Positions 17,851 to 26,134 of a stretch of 36,594 nt of DNA are shown piece by piece. Location: positions 1 through 36,594 of the forward strand of contig JAISGJ010000070.1 of assembly GCA_031263105.1 (NCBI GenBank). The letters run 5' to 3'. Positions within the stretch are counted from its first letter, which is position 1. Each line of letters opens with the position of its first letter. The notes under the pieces were generated by a model that worked only from the letters and a program-made list of their open reading frames with translations, was not told the origin of the DNA and ran no database searches. A program made the position numbers and the translations under genes. This DNA is from Coriobacteriales bacterium (lineage in GTDB: Bacteria; Actinomycetota; Coriobacteriia; Coriobacteriales; UBA8131).

Positions 17851-20800
17851 TTGAGCGCGCAGAAGGCATCTGGCTCGGCCAATCGGAAGAAACAGGCCGC
17901 GACGGGCAGGTCCGGTGCCGCCGCAGGCAGCGGCGGCAAGGGCACGGGCACGGGCGGCCGCAACGCTGCTGCGGGCAAGGCGGCCGCAGGCAAGGCGGCC
18001 GGTCGCAGCGCAGGAGGCGCCACGGGCGGCGGCAGGGCGGCGCAGGCGAGGCACGGGCAGGCGGCGGGCAAGGACACGGCGGGAGGGCGCACCGCCCTCC
18101 CCGACACGCGCCTTCGGCGCGAGATCGTCGGCGTGCTCGTCGCGGTGCTGGCGATCGCGCTGTTCATCGCCGTGGTCTCCCCGGGGACGGCCATCCTCTC
18201 CCGGGCGCTCTCCGATGTGATACTGCACGTCATCGGCTTGGGTGCCTATATCCTCCCCTTCCTCATGCTCGTCTGGGCCGCAAGCTTCTTCGTCGAGCGG
18301 GGCGTCGCGTCCGCTGCGGCACGCCTTGCCCTCGGCATGGCGCTCATCTTCGTGAGCGTCCTTGCGCTTGCAGGCCTCATGACCCCTGACGCGCCTTCGA
18401 GCCCCGACCTCGTCTTCGAGCCGGCGGCCTTGATGGCCCATGGCGGCTATGTCGGCGGCGCCGTTGCCTGGGCGCTGCTTCGGCTGGTGGGCCAGGGCAT
18501 CGCGCTCGTCATCCTCATCGGCCTCGTCCTTGTCGGCGCGGTGCTGGTGGGGTTCTCCATCACGGGGCTCGTCGCCCGCGTCAAGGCCCTGCTCGCCCGT
18601 CGCCGCGTCCCTGAGGCCGCTGACGAGGAGGGCCTGTCGGCGGGGCCCTACGACCTTGGGGGCGGCCCGTCCGGCCCCTATGGGGAGGGGGCGGGCAGGC
18701 GGCAGGCGGCAGGCAAGCTCATCGCGCCTACCGCGCATCTCAGCGTGGGGCTCGACCCCACCCATCGCTTCGACGACGCCCTCTTCGAGGGTGCGCAGGG
18801 ACGCATCCCCTTCGACGCCTTGTGCGACCCGGATGCCCCGGATGCCCCCGGCGCGTCGGGCGACCCGGATGCCCCCGGCATCTCCGGTGCCTCCGACGGC
18901 CTGGGCGACCTCGGCTCGACGCGCCGCAGCCTGGTCTTCGCGGACGCGGCGGCCAGGACGGAGCGCCTCGACCGCGCCGCTCTCGACGTGCGCACCTCCG
19001 ACGCCTTCGGCTCCGACCGCGACGCGCTTGGCGGCCCCGACGGCCCCAACGGCCCCGATGCCCTCCGCTCCGACGCGACGGTCGTCCTCGGGGGCACCGG
19101 CCCCGGCCCCGCCTCCGCCAAGAAGGGCGCCTCCGCAAAAAGAGGGGCGGCCGCGAAGAAGGGAGCCGCCGCACTTCTCCCGCCCGAACCTTCGTTCGAG
19201 CTGCCGGGCATGAGGCTCCTGAAGGCCTCCCGCGCAAAGGCCTCCACCCGGGCAGGCGAGGGCGAGCTGCGGCGCACCGCCGCCGAGCTCCAGGCGACGA
19301 TCGAGGAGTTCGGCGTGGACGCGCAGGTGGAAGGCTGGGTCGCCGGCCCCACGGTCACGCTCTTCAAGCTCTCGCTGGGGGAGGGCGTGCGCCTGAGCAA
19401 GATCAACTCGCTCGCCGACGACATCGCGCTGGCGCTCGCGGCCCCGGCGGTGCGCATCTTCTCCCCCATACCGGGCACCACGCTCGTGGGGATAGAGGTG
19501 CCCAACGCCAGCCGCAGCATGGTGCTGCTCGGCGACGTGCTGCCCGATGCGCCCGCAGGCCCGCTCCAGCTGGCGATAGGCAAGGACGTCGAGGGCGACT
19601 CCATCGTCGCCGACCTCGAGAAGATGCCCCATCTGCTCATCGGCGGCACGACCGGCTCCGGCAAGTCGGTCGCCATCAACGCCATGATCGTGAGCCTGCT
19701 CATGCGCGCCACGCCCGCCCAGGTGCGCATGATCCTCATCGACCCCAAGATGGTCGAGCTCTCGCTGTACAACGACATCCCGCACCTGTACGTGCCCGTC
19801 GTCACCGACGCCCAGAAGGCCGCCGCCGCGCTGGCCTGGGGCGTGCTCGAGATGGAGCGGCGCCTGAAGGTCTTCCAGCAGGCGGGCGTGAAGAACATCG
19901 CGCAGTACAACGCCTACGTGCAGAAGGAGCGGGAGAAGGTCGAGCGCGAGCGGGCAGAACGCGAGAGGGCCGAGCGCGAGGCCCAGGAGGCCCGTGCGGC
20001 CCAGGAGGCCGAGGGCGCGGCGGAGGGCGCGGCCGAGGGCGGCCAGGCCGACGATGCCGAAGGCGCCGGTGGGGGAGGAGGCGCAGGCGGCCCCTTCGGA
20101 CAGCGCCCCGGCGAGGACGGCCCGCGCGGCCCCGGCTTCGGCGAGGACGGCCTGACGGAGATGCCCCTCATCGTCATCGTCATCGACGAGCTCGCCGACC
20201 TCATGATGATAGCCGGCAAGGAGGTCGAGATATCCATCAGCCGCCTGGCCCAGCTCGCCCGTGCGGCGGGGCTCCACCTCATCATCGCCACGCAGCGCCC
20301 CTCGACGAACGTCATCACGGGCCTCATCAAGGCGAACATCGTCAACCGCATCGCCTTCAACGTCGCGTCGGGCATCGACTCGCGCGTCATCCTCGACGGG
20401 CCGGGGGCCGAGGACCTCATCGGCATCGGCGACCTGCTGTTCTCGCGTCCCGAGTACGGGAAGCCGCAGCGCATCCAGGGCTGCTACGTCTCCGAGCCCG
20501 AGATCGAGGCCGTCGTCGACTTCCTCAAGGCGCAGGGCGAGCCCGAGTACCACGAGGACATCCTCGCCACGGCGGTAGGGGGCCTCTCCGTGAGCATGCT
20601 CGGCACCGACGGCGAGGGCGGCGACGACGACCCCCTGGTCTGGGAGGCGGCCGACATCGTCGTCTCCAGCAACCTCGGCTCCACCTCCACGCTGCAACGG
20701 CGGCTGAAGGTGGGCTATGCCCGTGCGGGGCGCATCATGGACATGCTGGAGCACAAGGGCGTCGTCGGCCCGCCGAACGGCAGCAGGCCCCGCGAGGTCC

Positions 20801-20868
20801 TCATCGACGACGTCCTCGACCTCGAGTCCCTCAAGGCCCTCGAACAGGCGGACTCCGCAGACTGGTAG
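17851..20868 (+). CDS. ftsK: FtsK/SpoIIIE-type DNA translocase
   Basis: A 1005-residue membrane-anchored hexameric DNA pump acting in chromosome segregation at the septum. The TTG start follows GGAGG. Residues 1-85 are Ala/Gly/Lys-rich; about 90-245 contain four membrane spans; about 245-460 are an Asp/Ala/Pro-rich linker. The motor follows, with Walker A TTGSGKSV near 600-608 and Walker B IVIDELADLMM near 773-783. The C-terminal winged-helix gamma domain (about 935-1000) contains STLQRRLKVGYARAGRIMD and KGVVGPPNG. Odd feature: between the two Walker motifs, about residues 690-765, is a Glu/Arg/Ala-rich probable coiled coil followed by a Gly-rich stretch, longer than usual there. Confidence 0.95.
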   Translation: MSAQKASGSANRKKQAATGRSGAAAGSGGKGTGTGGRNAAAGKAAAGKAAGRSAGGATGGGRAAQARHGQAAGKDTAGGRTALPDTRLRREIVGVLVAVLAIALFIAVVSPGTAILSRALSDVILHVIGLGAYILPFLMLVWAASFFVERGVASAAARLALGMALIFVSVLALAGLMTPDAPSSPDLVFEPAALMAHGGYVGGAVAWALLRLVGQGIALVILIGLVLVGAVLVGFSITGLVARVKALLARRRVPEAADEEGLSAGPYDLGGGPSGPYGEGAGRRQAAGKLIAPTAHLSVGLDPTHRFDDALFEGAQGRIPFDALCDPDAPDAPGASGDPDAPGISGASDGLGDLGSTRRSLVFADAAARTERLDRAALDVRTSDAFGSDRDALGGPDGPNGPDALRSDATVVLGGTGPGPASAKKGASAKRGAAAKKGAAALLPPEPSFELPGMRLLKASRAKASTRAGEGELRRTAAELQATIEEFGVDAQVEGWVAGPTVTLFKLSLGEGVRLSKINSLADDIALALAAPAVRIFSPIPGTTLVGIEVPNASRSMVLLGDVLPDAPAGPLQLAIGKDVEGDSIVADLEKMPHLLIGGTTGSGKSVAINAMIVSLLMRATPAQVRMILIDPKMVELSLYNDIPHLYVPVVTDAQKAAAALAWGVLEMERRLKVFQQAGVKNIAQYNAYVQKEREKVERERAERERAEREAQEARAAQEAEGAAEGAAEGGQADDAEGAGGGGGAGGPFGQRPGEDGPRGPGFGEDGLTEMPLIVIVIDELADLMMIAGKEVEISISRLAQLARAAGLHLIIATQRPSTNVITGLIKANIVNRIAFNVASGIDSRVILDGPGAEDLIGIGDLLFSRPEYGKPQRIQGCYVSEPEIEAVVDFLKAQGEPEYHEDILATAVGGLSVSMLGTDGEGGDDDPLVWEAADIVVSSNLGSTSTLQRRLKVGYARAGRIMDMLEHKGVVGPPNGSRPREVLIDDVLDLESLKALEQADSADW

Positions 20869-20935
20869 CCCGCTCCGTGGCCTCCGTGCACAAGATTGGG
20901 TCTGCGCGGCTGGCTCTTCTCTGCGAGCTACAGCT

Positions 20936-21460
20936 CACACCCCACTGTCATTCCGAGCCCCCACTGTCATTCCGAGCCCCCACTGTCATTCCGGGCCCCC
21001 ACTGTCATTCCGGGCCCCCACTGTCATTCCGAGCCCCCACTGTCATTCCGGGCCCCCACTGTCATTCCGAGCCCCCACTGTCATTCCGAGCCTGCCGAGG
21101 AATCCTCGACCGCGCCAGCGGTCGACCGCTGGTCGAAGGGCCCTCCGGCCTACCGTTGGCTGCTCCGCGTCCCGTGGGCCTGTCGGTTCCATGGGCTCAC
21201 CCGCTCAGGGGCTCACCCGCTGCTCCGCAGCTTCGCCCGGAAACAGCGCAACGCGCTGTTTCCCAACGCAGCCTCGCCCGGAAACAGCGCAGCGCGCTGT
21301 TTCCCAGTCCGCCGGACTGCCGCGCCGTCCTCGCTGAAAACAGACCCGCGGGTCCGCGCAGGTGCCTTACCCGTCCTTCGCTGACGGCGTGCCGCTGGCG
21401 ACCCGTCCGGGCGCTCGGATCCAAGGATCCCTCGACAGGCTCGGAATGACAGCGATGTGA
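20936..21460. repeat. Dispersed inverted repeat element, copy 3 (19-bp tandem array)
   Basis: The left arm is eight units of 19 bp starting at 20943, consensus CACTGTCATTCCGAGCCCC, with GGG variants in some. The core holds two long palindromes, GGAAACAGCGC-AAC-GCGCTGTTTCC (21239-21263) and the same arms around AGC (21280-21304). The right end is a single CTCGACAGGCTCGGAATGAC unit followed by AGCGATGTGA. The unit is 1 bp longer than in copy 1, which means independent amplification. No gene is supported here. Confidence 0.9.
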
Positions 21461-21627
21461 ACAGTAACCTCAGTGGTGAGCGGGTTGCTCGTAGCATGGT
21501 GTGAGTTGCGGCTGAGCAAATGGCAACTTATACTACACAAAGTAGGTTATTTCTACTACAGGTATATTCTCGCATATATGTTTTTGCGGCAAGGGTTTGC
21601 AGGGAAATGGCGATAAGGGAGGCAAGG

Positions 21628-22680
21628 ATGGACAAGCGGCAAAAGCAGGGCATAGACGCGGACAAGCAGGCAGAGACGGGAAGCGAGAAAACGCAAGAAA
21701 GGCCAAGGGGCAAAGCCAAGAAGAGAAAGACGCTTCTGTTCACCGTAGCGGTGCTTGTCGTACTTGCCTGTGCTGTAGGCGTTGTGGTGTTTGTGATGCA
21801 AGGTGCTGGCGGCACCTTGGGGGCATCCTCCCAAGGCGCACAGGCAGCCGATGGCGCTGCAAGCCCGGCAAGCGATCAGAAAGACGGCTCGACCGTCACG
21901 CTTCCGCAAGGTGCTGGCAGCACCCCGGGGGCGTCCCCCCAAGGTGCGCAGACGGCCGATGGCGCCGCAAGCTTGGCCAACGACAAGAAAGGCGACTCGA
22001 TCGCCACGCCCTCAGACAGCACACAGGAGAGCTACTCGGTTGCGCCTAAAAGCAACCTTGACGCTTCTTATGACCTACAGCCGCAAGATGTCGCATCCTC
22101 GATATTCTTCTTCGTGGGCACGATAACAGATGTCAAGGCGGTGCAGGAGTTCACGCCGTCAGCATCCGGTGCCCCCATGTTCTCCGAAGGCTTCATCACG
22201 GTGCGTGTGGAACAGATATATCAAGGCAGCATCCATGAGGCGGGCGACACCGTGGTGCTGTATTGTGCCAAGGCAAACGAGACGGACGCACAGCTCGGGC
22301 CGATGATTGCCGCAGGGCAAAGCGATGCGTTCTTTGCCTTTGCGGTTGATGAGGCCGCCCGTATCCGCTGGGCAAAAGACAATGCGCAATACGCCAAGGA
22401 TTTCTCAAGATGCACACTTGCCCTGGAGAGCACGACAGGCTCAGTGTTTCCCATACGGGAGGGGCTCGTCTGTGCCCCGAAAGGCACCGATGAGACACTT
22501 GCCCCGTCGACAACACTGGAGGCAGATGAGGAGGCAGTCTTTACCAAAGGACTGCGCGCAGACGGCGGCTCATTTGCAAACAGGGTGTATTACACCATTG
22601 AGGACTTTGCTGACATCGCGGCCTTTAGCGCTACGGCCTTAAAGACAAAGGCAGACGAGTACTTGGCTGCACAGGGCTGA
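21628..22680 (+). CDS. Membrane-anchored protein of unknown function, paralogue A
   Basis: A 350-residue protein. ATG at 21628 is preferred because AAGGGAGG lies 5 nt upstream; in-frame ATGs at 21520 and 21607 lack this. A Lys/Gln-rich cytoplasmic N-terminus is followed by one membrane span (about 35-57). A 36-residue tandem repeat (108 nt, starting at 21799 and 21907) of the type QGAG-x-T-x-GAS-x-QGAQ-x-ADGAAS then forms a low-complexity stalk. The extracellular domain (about 150-350) contains FFFVGTITDV, GFITVRVEQIYQGSIHEAGD and YYTIEDFADIA. It shares a spaced pattern with the next gene (GT, V-x-V-x-x-IY-x-G, GD, LGP, FP-x-x-x-GL, YY-x-x-EDFA), so the two are paralogues. The upstream 21520-21600 is AT-rich and may hold the promoter. 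Confidence 0.8.
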   Translation: MDKRQKQGIDADKQAETGSEKTQERPRGKAKKRKTLLFTVAVLVVLACAVGVVVFVMQGAGGTLGASSQGAQAADGAASPASDQKDGSTVTLPQGAGSTPGASPQGAQTADGAASLANDKKGDSIATPSDSTQESYSVAPKSNLDASYDLQPQDVASSIFFFVGTITDVKAVQEFTPSASGAPMFSEGFITVRVEQIYQGSIHEAGDTVVLYCAKANETDAQLGPMIAAGQSDAFFAFAVDEAARIRWAKDNAQYAKDFSRCTLALESTTGSVFPIREGLVCAPKGTDETLAPSTTLEADEEAVFTKGLRADGGSFANRVYYTIEDFADIAAFSATALKTKADEYLAAQG

Positions 22681-22693
22681 GGGGAGGCAGAGA

Positions 22694-23596
22694 GTGGATG
22701 ATGAAGTAACAGGGCAAAAGGTTCAGGCGCAAGAGGCGACGGCACAAGAGGCAACGACGCAGGGGGCTATAGCACAAGGAGCTACGACTTTGAGGCCGCC
22801 CCGCCGCCGCCGACTCGCCATAGTGCTCAGCGTGCTTGCCGCCGTCTTGGCCTTGGGCGCACTGCTGCTCTATGTTGACAGTCAGCTCAGAGGGCCTCGC
22901 TACCCCGACCTGATGATAGAGTCGAGAGCAGTCTATGACGCAAGGATCTATGCCAACAGTAAATTCGTCTTCAAGGGCACGGTACTGGGGATGCGCGAGA
23001 TGCCTTCCGGAGAGGAGATCGAGTATGGCGGCTACGACGGCAACGCCCCCCTCTTCTTCCTTTTGGACATGAGGGTCGACGAGGTCTACGCAGGCGACCG
23101 TTTCCAGGAGGGGGACTCGGCCTCGCTGCTCTATCTGGTTGTCGGAAGCGTCACGAATGGCGGCGCGATAAGCCGACTGGGGCCTGTCGTGGAGGTCGGC
23201 AGGAGCTTCGCGCTTGCCTGCGGGATAAGCGCCGACGCGCAGGCGGGCATACGCTACTACGACCTCATAGCGCAAAGCGACCTGTGCGTGCTCGATGACT
23301 CCTTCTCCTTCCCCGTCAAAGACGGTCTTATCTATGTCTGGTCTGGGCGTGGTTGGAAAAACCTGTTCCCTCCTACCATTGAGCTGGATTTCTTCGAGAG
23401 CAAGGAATTCAATGCGGGACTGTTCTACGGCCTGCTGTTTGACGAAGAGATTCCGGCACCGATTGCCTACTACTACAGCGACGAGGACTTCGCCCGCGCA
23501 ATCGGGTTATTAAGGACGATGGAGCCACAGCCTGCCGTAACCTCTAAGTCTTATGATGCTGGCTATCTCCGCGAAGGTTACCTCATTGATGATTGA
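22694..23596 (+). CDS. Membrane-anchored protein of unknown function, paralogue B
   Basis: A 300-residue protein from GTG at 22694, preceded by GGGGAGG. A short Ala/Gln/Thr-rich cytoplasmic segment with a degenerate QEAT-type repeat (residues 8-32) leads to PPRRRR and one membrane span (41-61). The external domain contains FVFKGTVLGM, LDMRVDEVYAGDRFQEGD, SRLGPVVEVG, FPVKDGL and AYYYSDEDFARA, in the same order as in the upstream paralogue. The gap to that gene is only 13 bp, so the two are co-transcribed. No known family is recognised. Confidence 0.82.
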   Translation: MDDEVTGQKVQAQEATAQEATTQGAIAQGATTLRPPRRRRLAIVLSVLAAVLALGALLLYVDSQLRGPRYPDLMIESRAVYDARIYANSKFVFKGTVLGMREMPSGEEIEYGGYDGNAPLFFLLDMRVDEVYAGDRFQEGDSASLLYLVVGSVTNGGAISRLGPVVEVGRSFALACGISADAQAGIRYYDLIAQSDLCVLDDSFSFPVKDGLIYVWSGRGWKNLFPPTIELDFFESKEFNAGLFYGLLFDEEIPAPIAYYYSDEDFARAIGLLRTMEPQPAVTSKSYDAGYLREGYLIDD

Positions 23597-23662
23597 TGCC
23601 TCTCAAAGAAAGGCTTTGCGTCATCAAATGAACCTGTCGGCATCACCACGTAAGGAGTACCA

Positions 23663-24109
23663 ATGTTAAGACTGAGTAACGAGTCCGGAACCTGCCCTCC
23701 AAAGATATTCGCACTGCTGCTTGCCTGCTTGCTGTTCATATCCTCGCTTACCATCGCAACACCTCCGGCTGCTTATGCCGTTGAGGAGAATGCTCTTTTA
23801 GAGTGGGGGCAGTATTTTGAGAGAACCTACGAGAAGGTCGACGCCTACCACTTCGCGCTCCTTCGCAGAAATGTAAGAGAAAACGGTGAAATAGTAGGGC
23901 AGGTCGTGCCGCACCTTGAGGGTACAATCGTTACCTATGCAATAGAGGACACATCTGGGTGGTCCGACCCGGATGCCCTCAACAGCACGGTGAATCGCCC
24001 CGGGTCTCGTGGAGAGTTTTGCTTCCCTCTTCATGAGACCTTGCGCCTCTTGCGCAGGTCTGCTCCCTCACTATACCATTTCTCCTCGATATATGATGGC
24101 GCCCTGTAG
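23663..24109 (+). CDS. Secreted protein of unknown function, possibly truncated
   Basis: A 148-residue protein. AAGGAG precedes ATG 23663. A signal peptide with likely cleavage after A39 (AAYA-VEE) predicts secretion. The mature part is EENALLEWGQYFERTYEKVD then YHFALLRRNVRENGEIVG, with no recognised domain. Composition becomes less protein-like after about residue 110. The sequence runs into a half copy of the dispersed repeat about 95 bp past the stop, so the 3' end may have been eroded by frameshift or repeat insertion. It lies 66 bp after paralogue B, probably in the same transcript. Confidence 0.65.
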   Translation: MLRLSNESGTCPPKIFALLLACLLFISSLTIATPPAAYAVEENALLEWGQYFERTYEKVDAYHFALLRRNVRENGEIVGQVVPHLEGTIVTYAIEDTSGWSDPDALNSTVNRPGSRGEFCFPLHETLRLLRRSAPSLYHFSSIYDGAL

Positions 24110-24204
24110 CTGTTGTACTCTGAGATACGGCAGTTGTTGTACCAGTACACCCATTCTGCGGTCTGCCAGCCCTTCAACTAAGGCAGTGCCGATTCGAACC
24201 CAAA

Positions 24205-24236
24205 GATTCCTCGACAGGCTCGGAATGACAGTGGGG
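24205..24236. repeat. Dispersed repeat element, right half only (copy 4)
   Basis: GATTCCTCGACAGGCTCGGA followed by ATGACAGTGGGG matches the right arm of the other copies. No left arm is found upstream, so this is a solo half element in the gap between the secreted protein and the RodZ-like gene. Confidence 0.85.
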
Positions 24237-24331
24237 TGCGAACGGCAGGCGCGTGCGAACGGCAGGGAGTTCCCCGACGGGACGAGGATATAAGGAGGCC
24301 GTGCGAACGGCAGGCGCGTGCGAACGGCAGG
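24236..24331 (+). repeat. Four copies of GTGCGAACGGCAGG
   Basis: A 31-bp sequence occurs identically at 24236-24266 and 24301-24331. Each copy is itself two GTGCGAACGGCAGG units joined by CGC. The second ends about 70 bp before the RodZ-like start. It might be a regulator binding array or a by-product of repeat expansion. Confidence 0.85.
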
Positions 24332-24400
24332 CATTTCCCCGTATAGCGCTTGCGGGGCGATTGTGAGATACTGGGAGGGTGCTTCTACAGAGGAGAATCT

Positions 24401-25531
24401 TTGGCACAACAGACCTTCGGTAACAGATTGGCTGAGGCACGGAGAAGACGCGGCCTTTCGCTTGAACAGGTCCATGCCCAGTTGCGCATAAGTCCTGCCA
24501 TTCTCGAGGCTTTGGAGACGGAGGACTTCCGTCATATGCCGCTGAAAGGCCATGCGCGCAACATGGTGAGTTCCTATGCGCGCTATCTCGGGCTCGCCCC
24601 CCAGGAGCTCACCGAGCAGTTCCTCGGCGAGTACCACGACTACGAGAACCGCGAGGCCCGCAGGGGCTCGTCCTCCTCCTTCGACATCGACCCTCTCATC
24701 GACCCCGCATCCCCCATCGACCCCCGTATCGACCCCGGGCGGACAGGGAAGTCGCCGAAGGGGCGGGAGGACCATTCGATGTGGAACAAGCCCATCCCTC
24801 CCTCCGAGCTCAATGACCTCCGACGCTCGCCGTACACCCCTGCGGACCCGCGCCGTCCCTCGACCCGGGGAGGGCGAGGGGGCAGCAGGCCCCACGGCGG
24901 CCCGTCGAACGGCAGCAGGCCCCCCAGCAACAGCTACACGACCCCTCCGAGCCTGCCGATGCGGGTGTTCGGCGTCCTGTCCGGGAGCCGGGCGGCGCTC
25001 GTCGTCGTGCTCATCGTCGTGCTCGTCGGCCTGCTCGTGGTCTGGGCACTGGTGTCGAACAGCTGCAAGAAGCAGCAGGACGAGATCATCCCCGTCAACA
25101 CCGGGGCCGTCGTCGAGGTCGACGTGCCGGACGGCACGGCCCCTGAGGACGAGGGTTCCGGCGAGGGCACTGCCGACGGCGACGGCCAGGCCCAGGTCGA
25201 TCCCGACACCCTGCCCTTCGAGCTGGCGGTCGATGTCGCCCCGGGCACCGCGCCATGGACGGAGGTCACCGTCGACGGCGAGTCCGTGCTTGCGGAGACG
25301 CTTGCCGAGCGGAAGACCTGGCAGGTCGCCGAGAGCTGCGTGGTGACGACGGCCCAGCCGGACAACCTCAGCGTGACCCGCAACGGTGCGGCGGTCGAGC
25401 TCACGGTGGACACGGCGACCGGCCTCGCCTCGGTGGAGCTCGAGGTCAAGGCCGCCCCACAGGGCGAGCAGGGCCAACAGGCCCAGCAGAACCAGCAGGT
25501 CGAGCAGGACCAGGAACAGCAAGGGCAATAG
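24401..25531 (+). CDS. RodZ-like HTH membrane protein
   Basis: A 376-residue protein. TTG at 24401 is chosen because AGGAG lies 5 nt upstream and the protein then opens directly with the helix-turn-helix: FGNRLAEARRRRGLSLEQVH, then LRISPAILEALETEDF (about 6-45). Next come an Asp/Pro/Arg-rich cytoplasmic linker (about 80-190), one membrane span (about 198-220) and an extracellular beta-domain (about 265-350; for example PWTEVTVDGESVLAETLAER). The tail is Gln/Glu-rich. This is the RodZ architecture: a cell-shape protein linking MreB to wall synthesis, often found between ftsK and rimO/pgsA as here. No MreB is in the window, so the role in this organism is inferred. Confidence 0.85.
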   Translation: MAQQTFGNRLAEARRRRGLSLEQVHAQLRISPAILEALETEDFRHMPLKGHARNMVSSYARYLGLAPQELTEQFLGEYHDYENREARRGSSSSFDIDPLIDPASPIDPRIDPGRTGKSPKGREDHSMWNKPIPPSELNDLRRSPYTPADPRRPSTRGGRGGSRPHGGPSNGSRPPSNSYTTPPSLPMRVFGVLSGSRAALVVVLIVVLVGLLVVWALVSNSCKKQQDEIIPVNTGAVVEVDVPDGTAPEDEGSGEGTADGDGQAQVDPDTLPFELAVDVAPGTAPWTEVTVDGESVLAETLAERKTWQVAESCVVTTAQPDNLSVTRNGAAVELTVDTATGLASVELEVKAAPQGEQGQQAQQNQQVEQDQEQQGQ

Positions 25532-25633
25532 GGCCGGCAGGGCTGTCCGGCAGGGCCGCCCGCCAGGGCCGACAGGAACAACGACGGGCCCGGCAGGGCC
25601 CAGCAGGCCCATGGGGCCGGAAGGAAGGACGCA

Positions 25634-26134
25634 ATGGCCAAGGACGAGAGCTTCGACGTGGTCTCAGAGGTCGATCTCCAGGAGGTCGATAACGCCTACC
25701 AGCAGACGCGCAAGGAGCTCGTGCAGCGCTACGACCTCAAGGACAGCAAGGCCACGATCGACTTTGACAAGGGCTCGCAGCGCTTCACGCTCGTCGCGCC
25801 GAGCGAGTTCGTCGCCCAGCAGGTCATCGACGTGCTCAACACCAAGCTCGTGCGGCGCAAGGTCGATCTGAAGAGCGTCAGATGGAGCAAGCCGGAGGCC
25901 GCCTCGGGAATGACGGTGCGCCTCGTCGGCACCCTCGTCCAGGGCATCGACAAGGACACGGCGGGCGCCATCGGCAAAGACATCCGCGCACTCAAGCTCA
26001 AGAACGTGAAAGTGCAGGTAGAGGGCGACAAGCTCCGCATATTCTCGCCGAAGCGCGACCTGTTGCAGGAGGTCATCACCTTTCTCAAGGAGCAGGACTA
26101 CGGTCAGCCCCTGCAATTCGTGAACTACCGTTGA
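25634..26134 (+). CDS. yajQ: YajQ-family nucleotide-binding protein
   Basis: A 166-residue cytoplasmic protein of typical family length. It opens MAKDESFDVVSEVDLQEVDN and contains RYDLKDSKATIDFD, with duplicated ferredoxin-like domains. Some YajQ proteins bind cyclic di-GMP, and others have been reported to bind RNA or nucleotides; which applies here is unknown. AAGGA precedes the ATG. Its stop overlaps the TTG start of rimO (TTGA). Confidence 0.93.
   Translation: MAKDESFDVVSEVDLQEVDNAYQQTRKELVQRYDLKDSKATIDFDKGSQRFTLVAPSEFVAQQVIDVLNTKLVRRKVDLKSVRWSKPEAASGMTVRLVGTLVQGIDKDTAGAIGKDIRALKLKNVKVQVEGDKLRIFSPKRDLLQEVITFLKEQDYGQPLQFVNYR

Noticed and set aside
17401-20754. 1117-residue minus-strand frame
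   Set aside because: It runs antisense across ftsK and through a repeat element; no domain is recognisable.
20896-21384. Frames through repeat copy 3 encoding CHSEPPLSFRAPTVIP-like repeats
   Set aside because: Same artefact in the 19-bp array.
24185-24205. Possible tRNA 3' end (GATTCGAACCC reads as a T-loop on the minus strand)
   Set aside because: No cloverleaf can be built; the sequence matches the inner part of the dispersed repeat.
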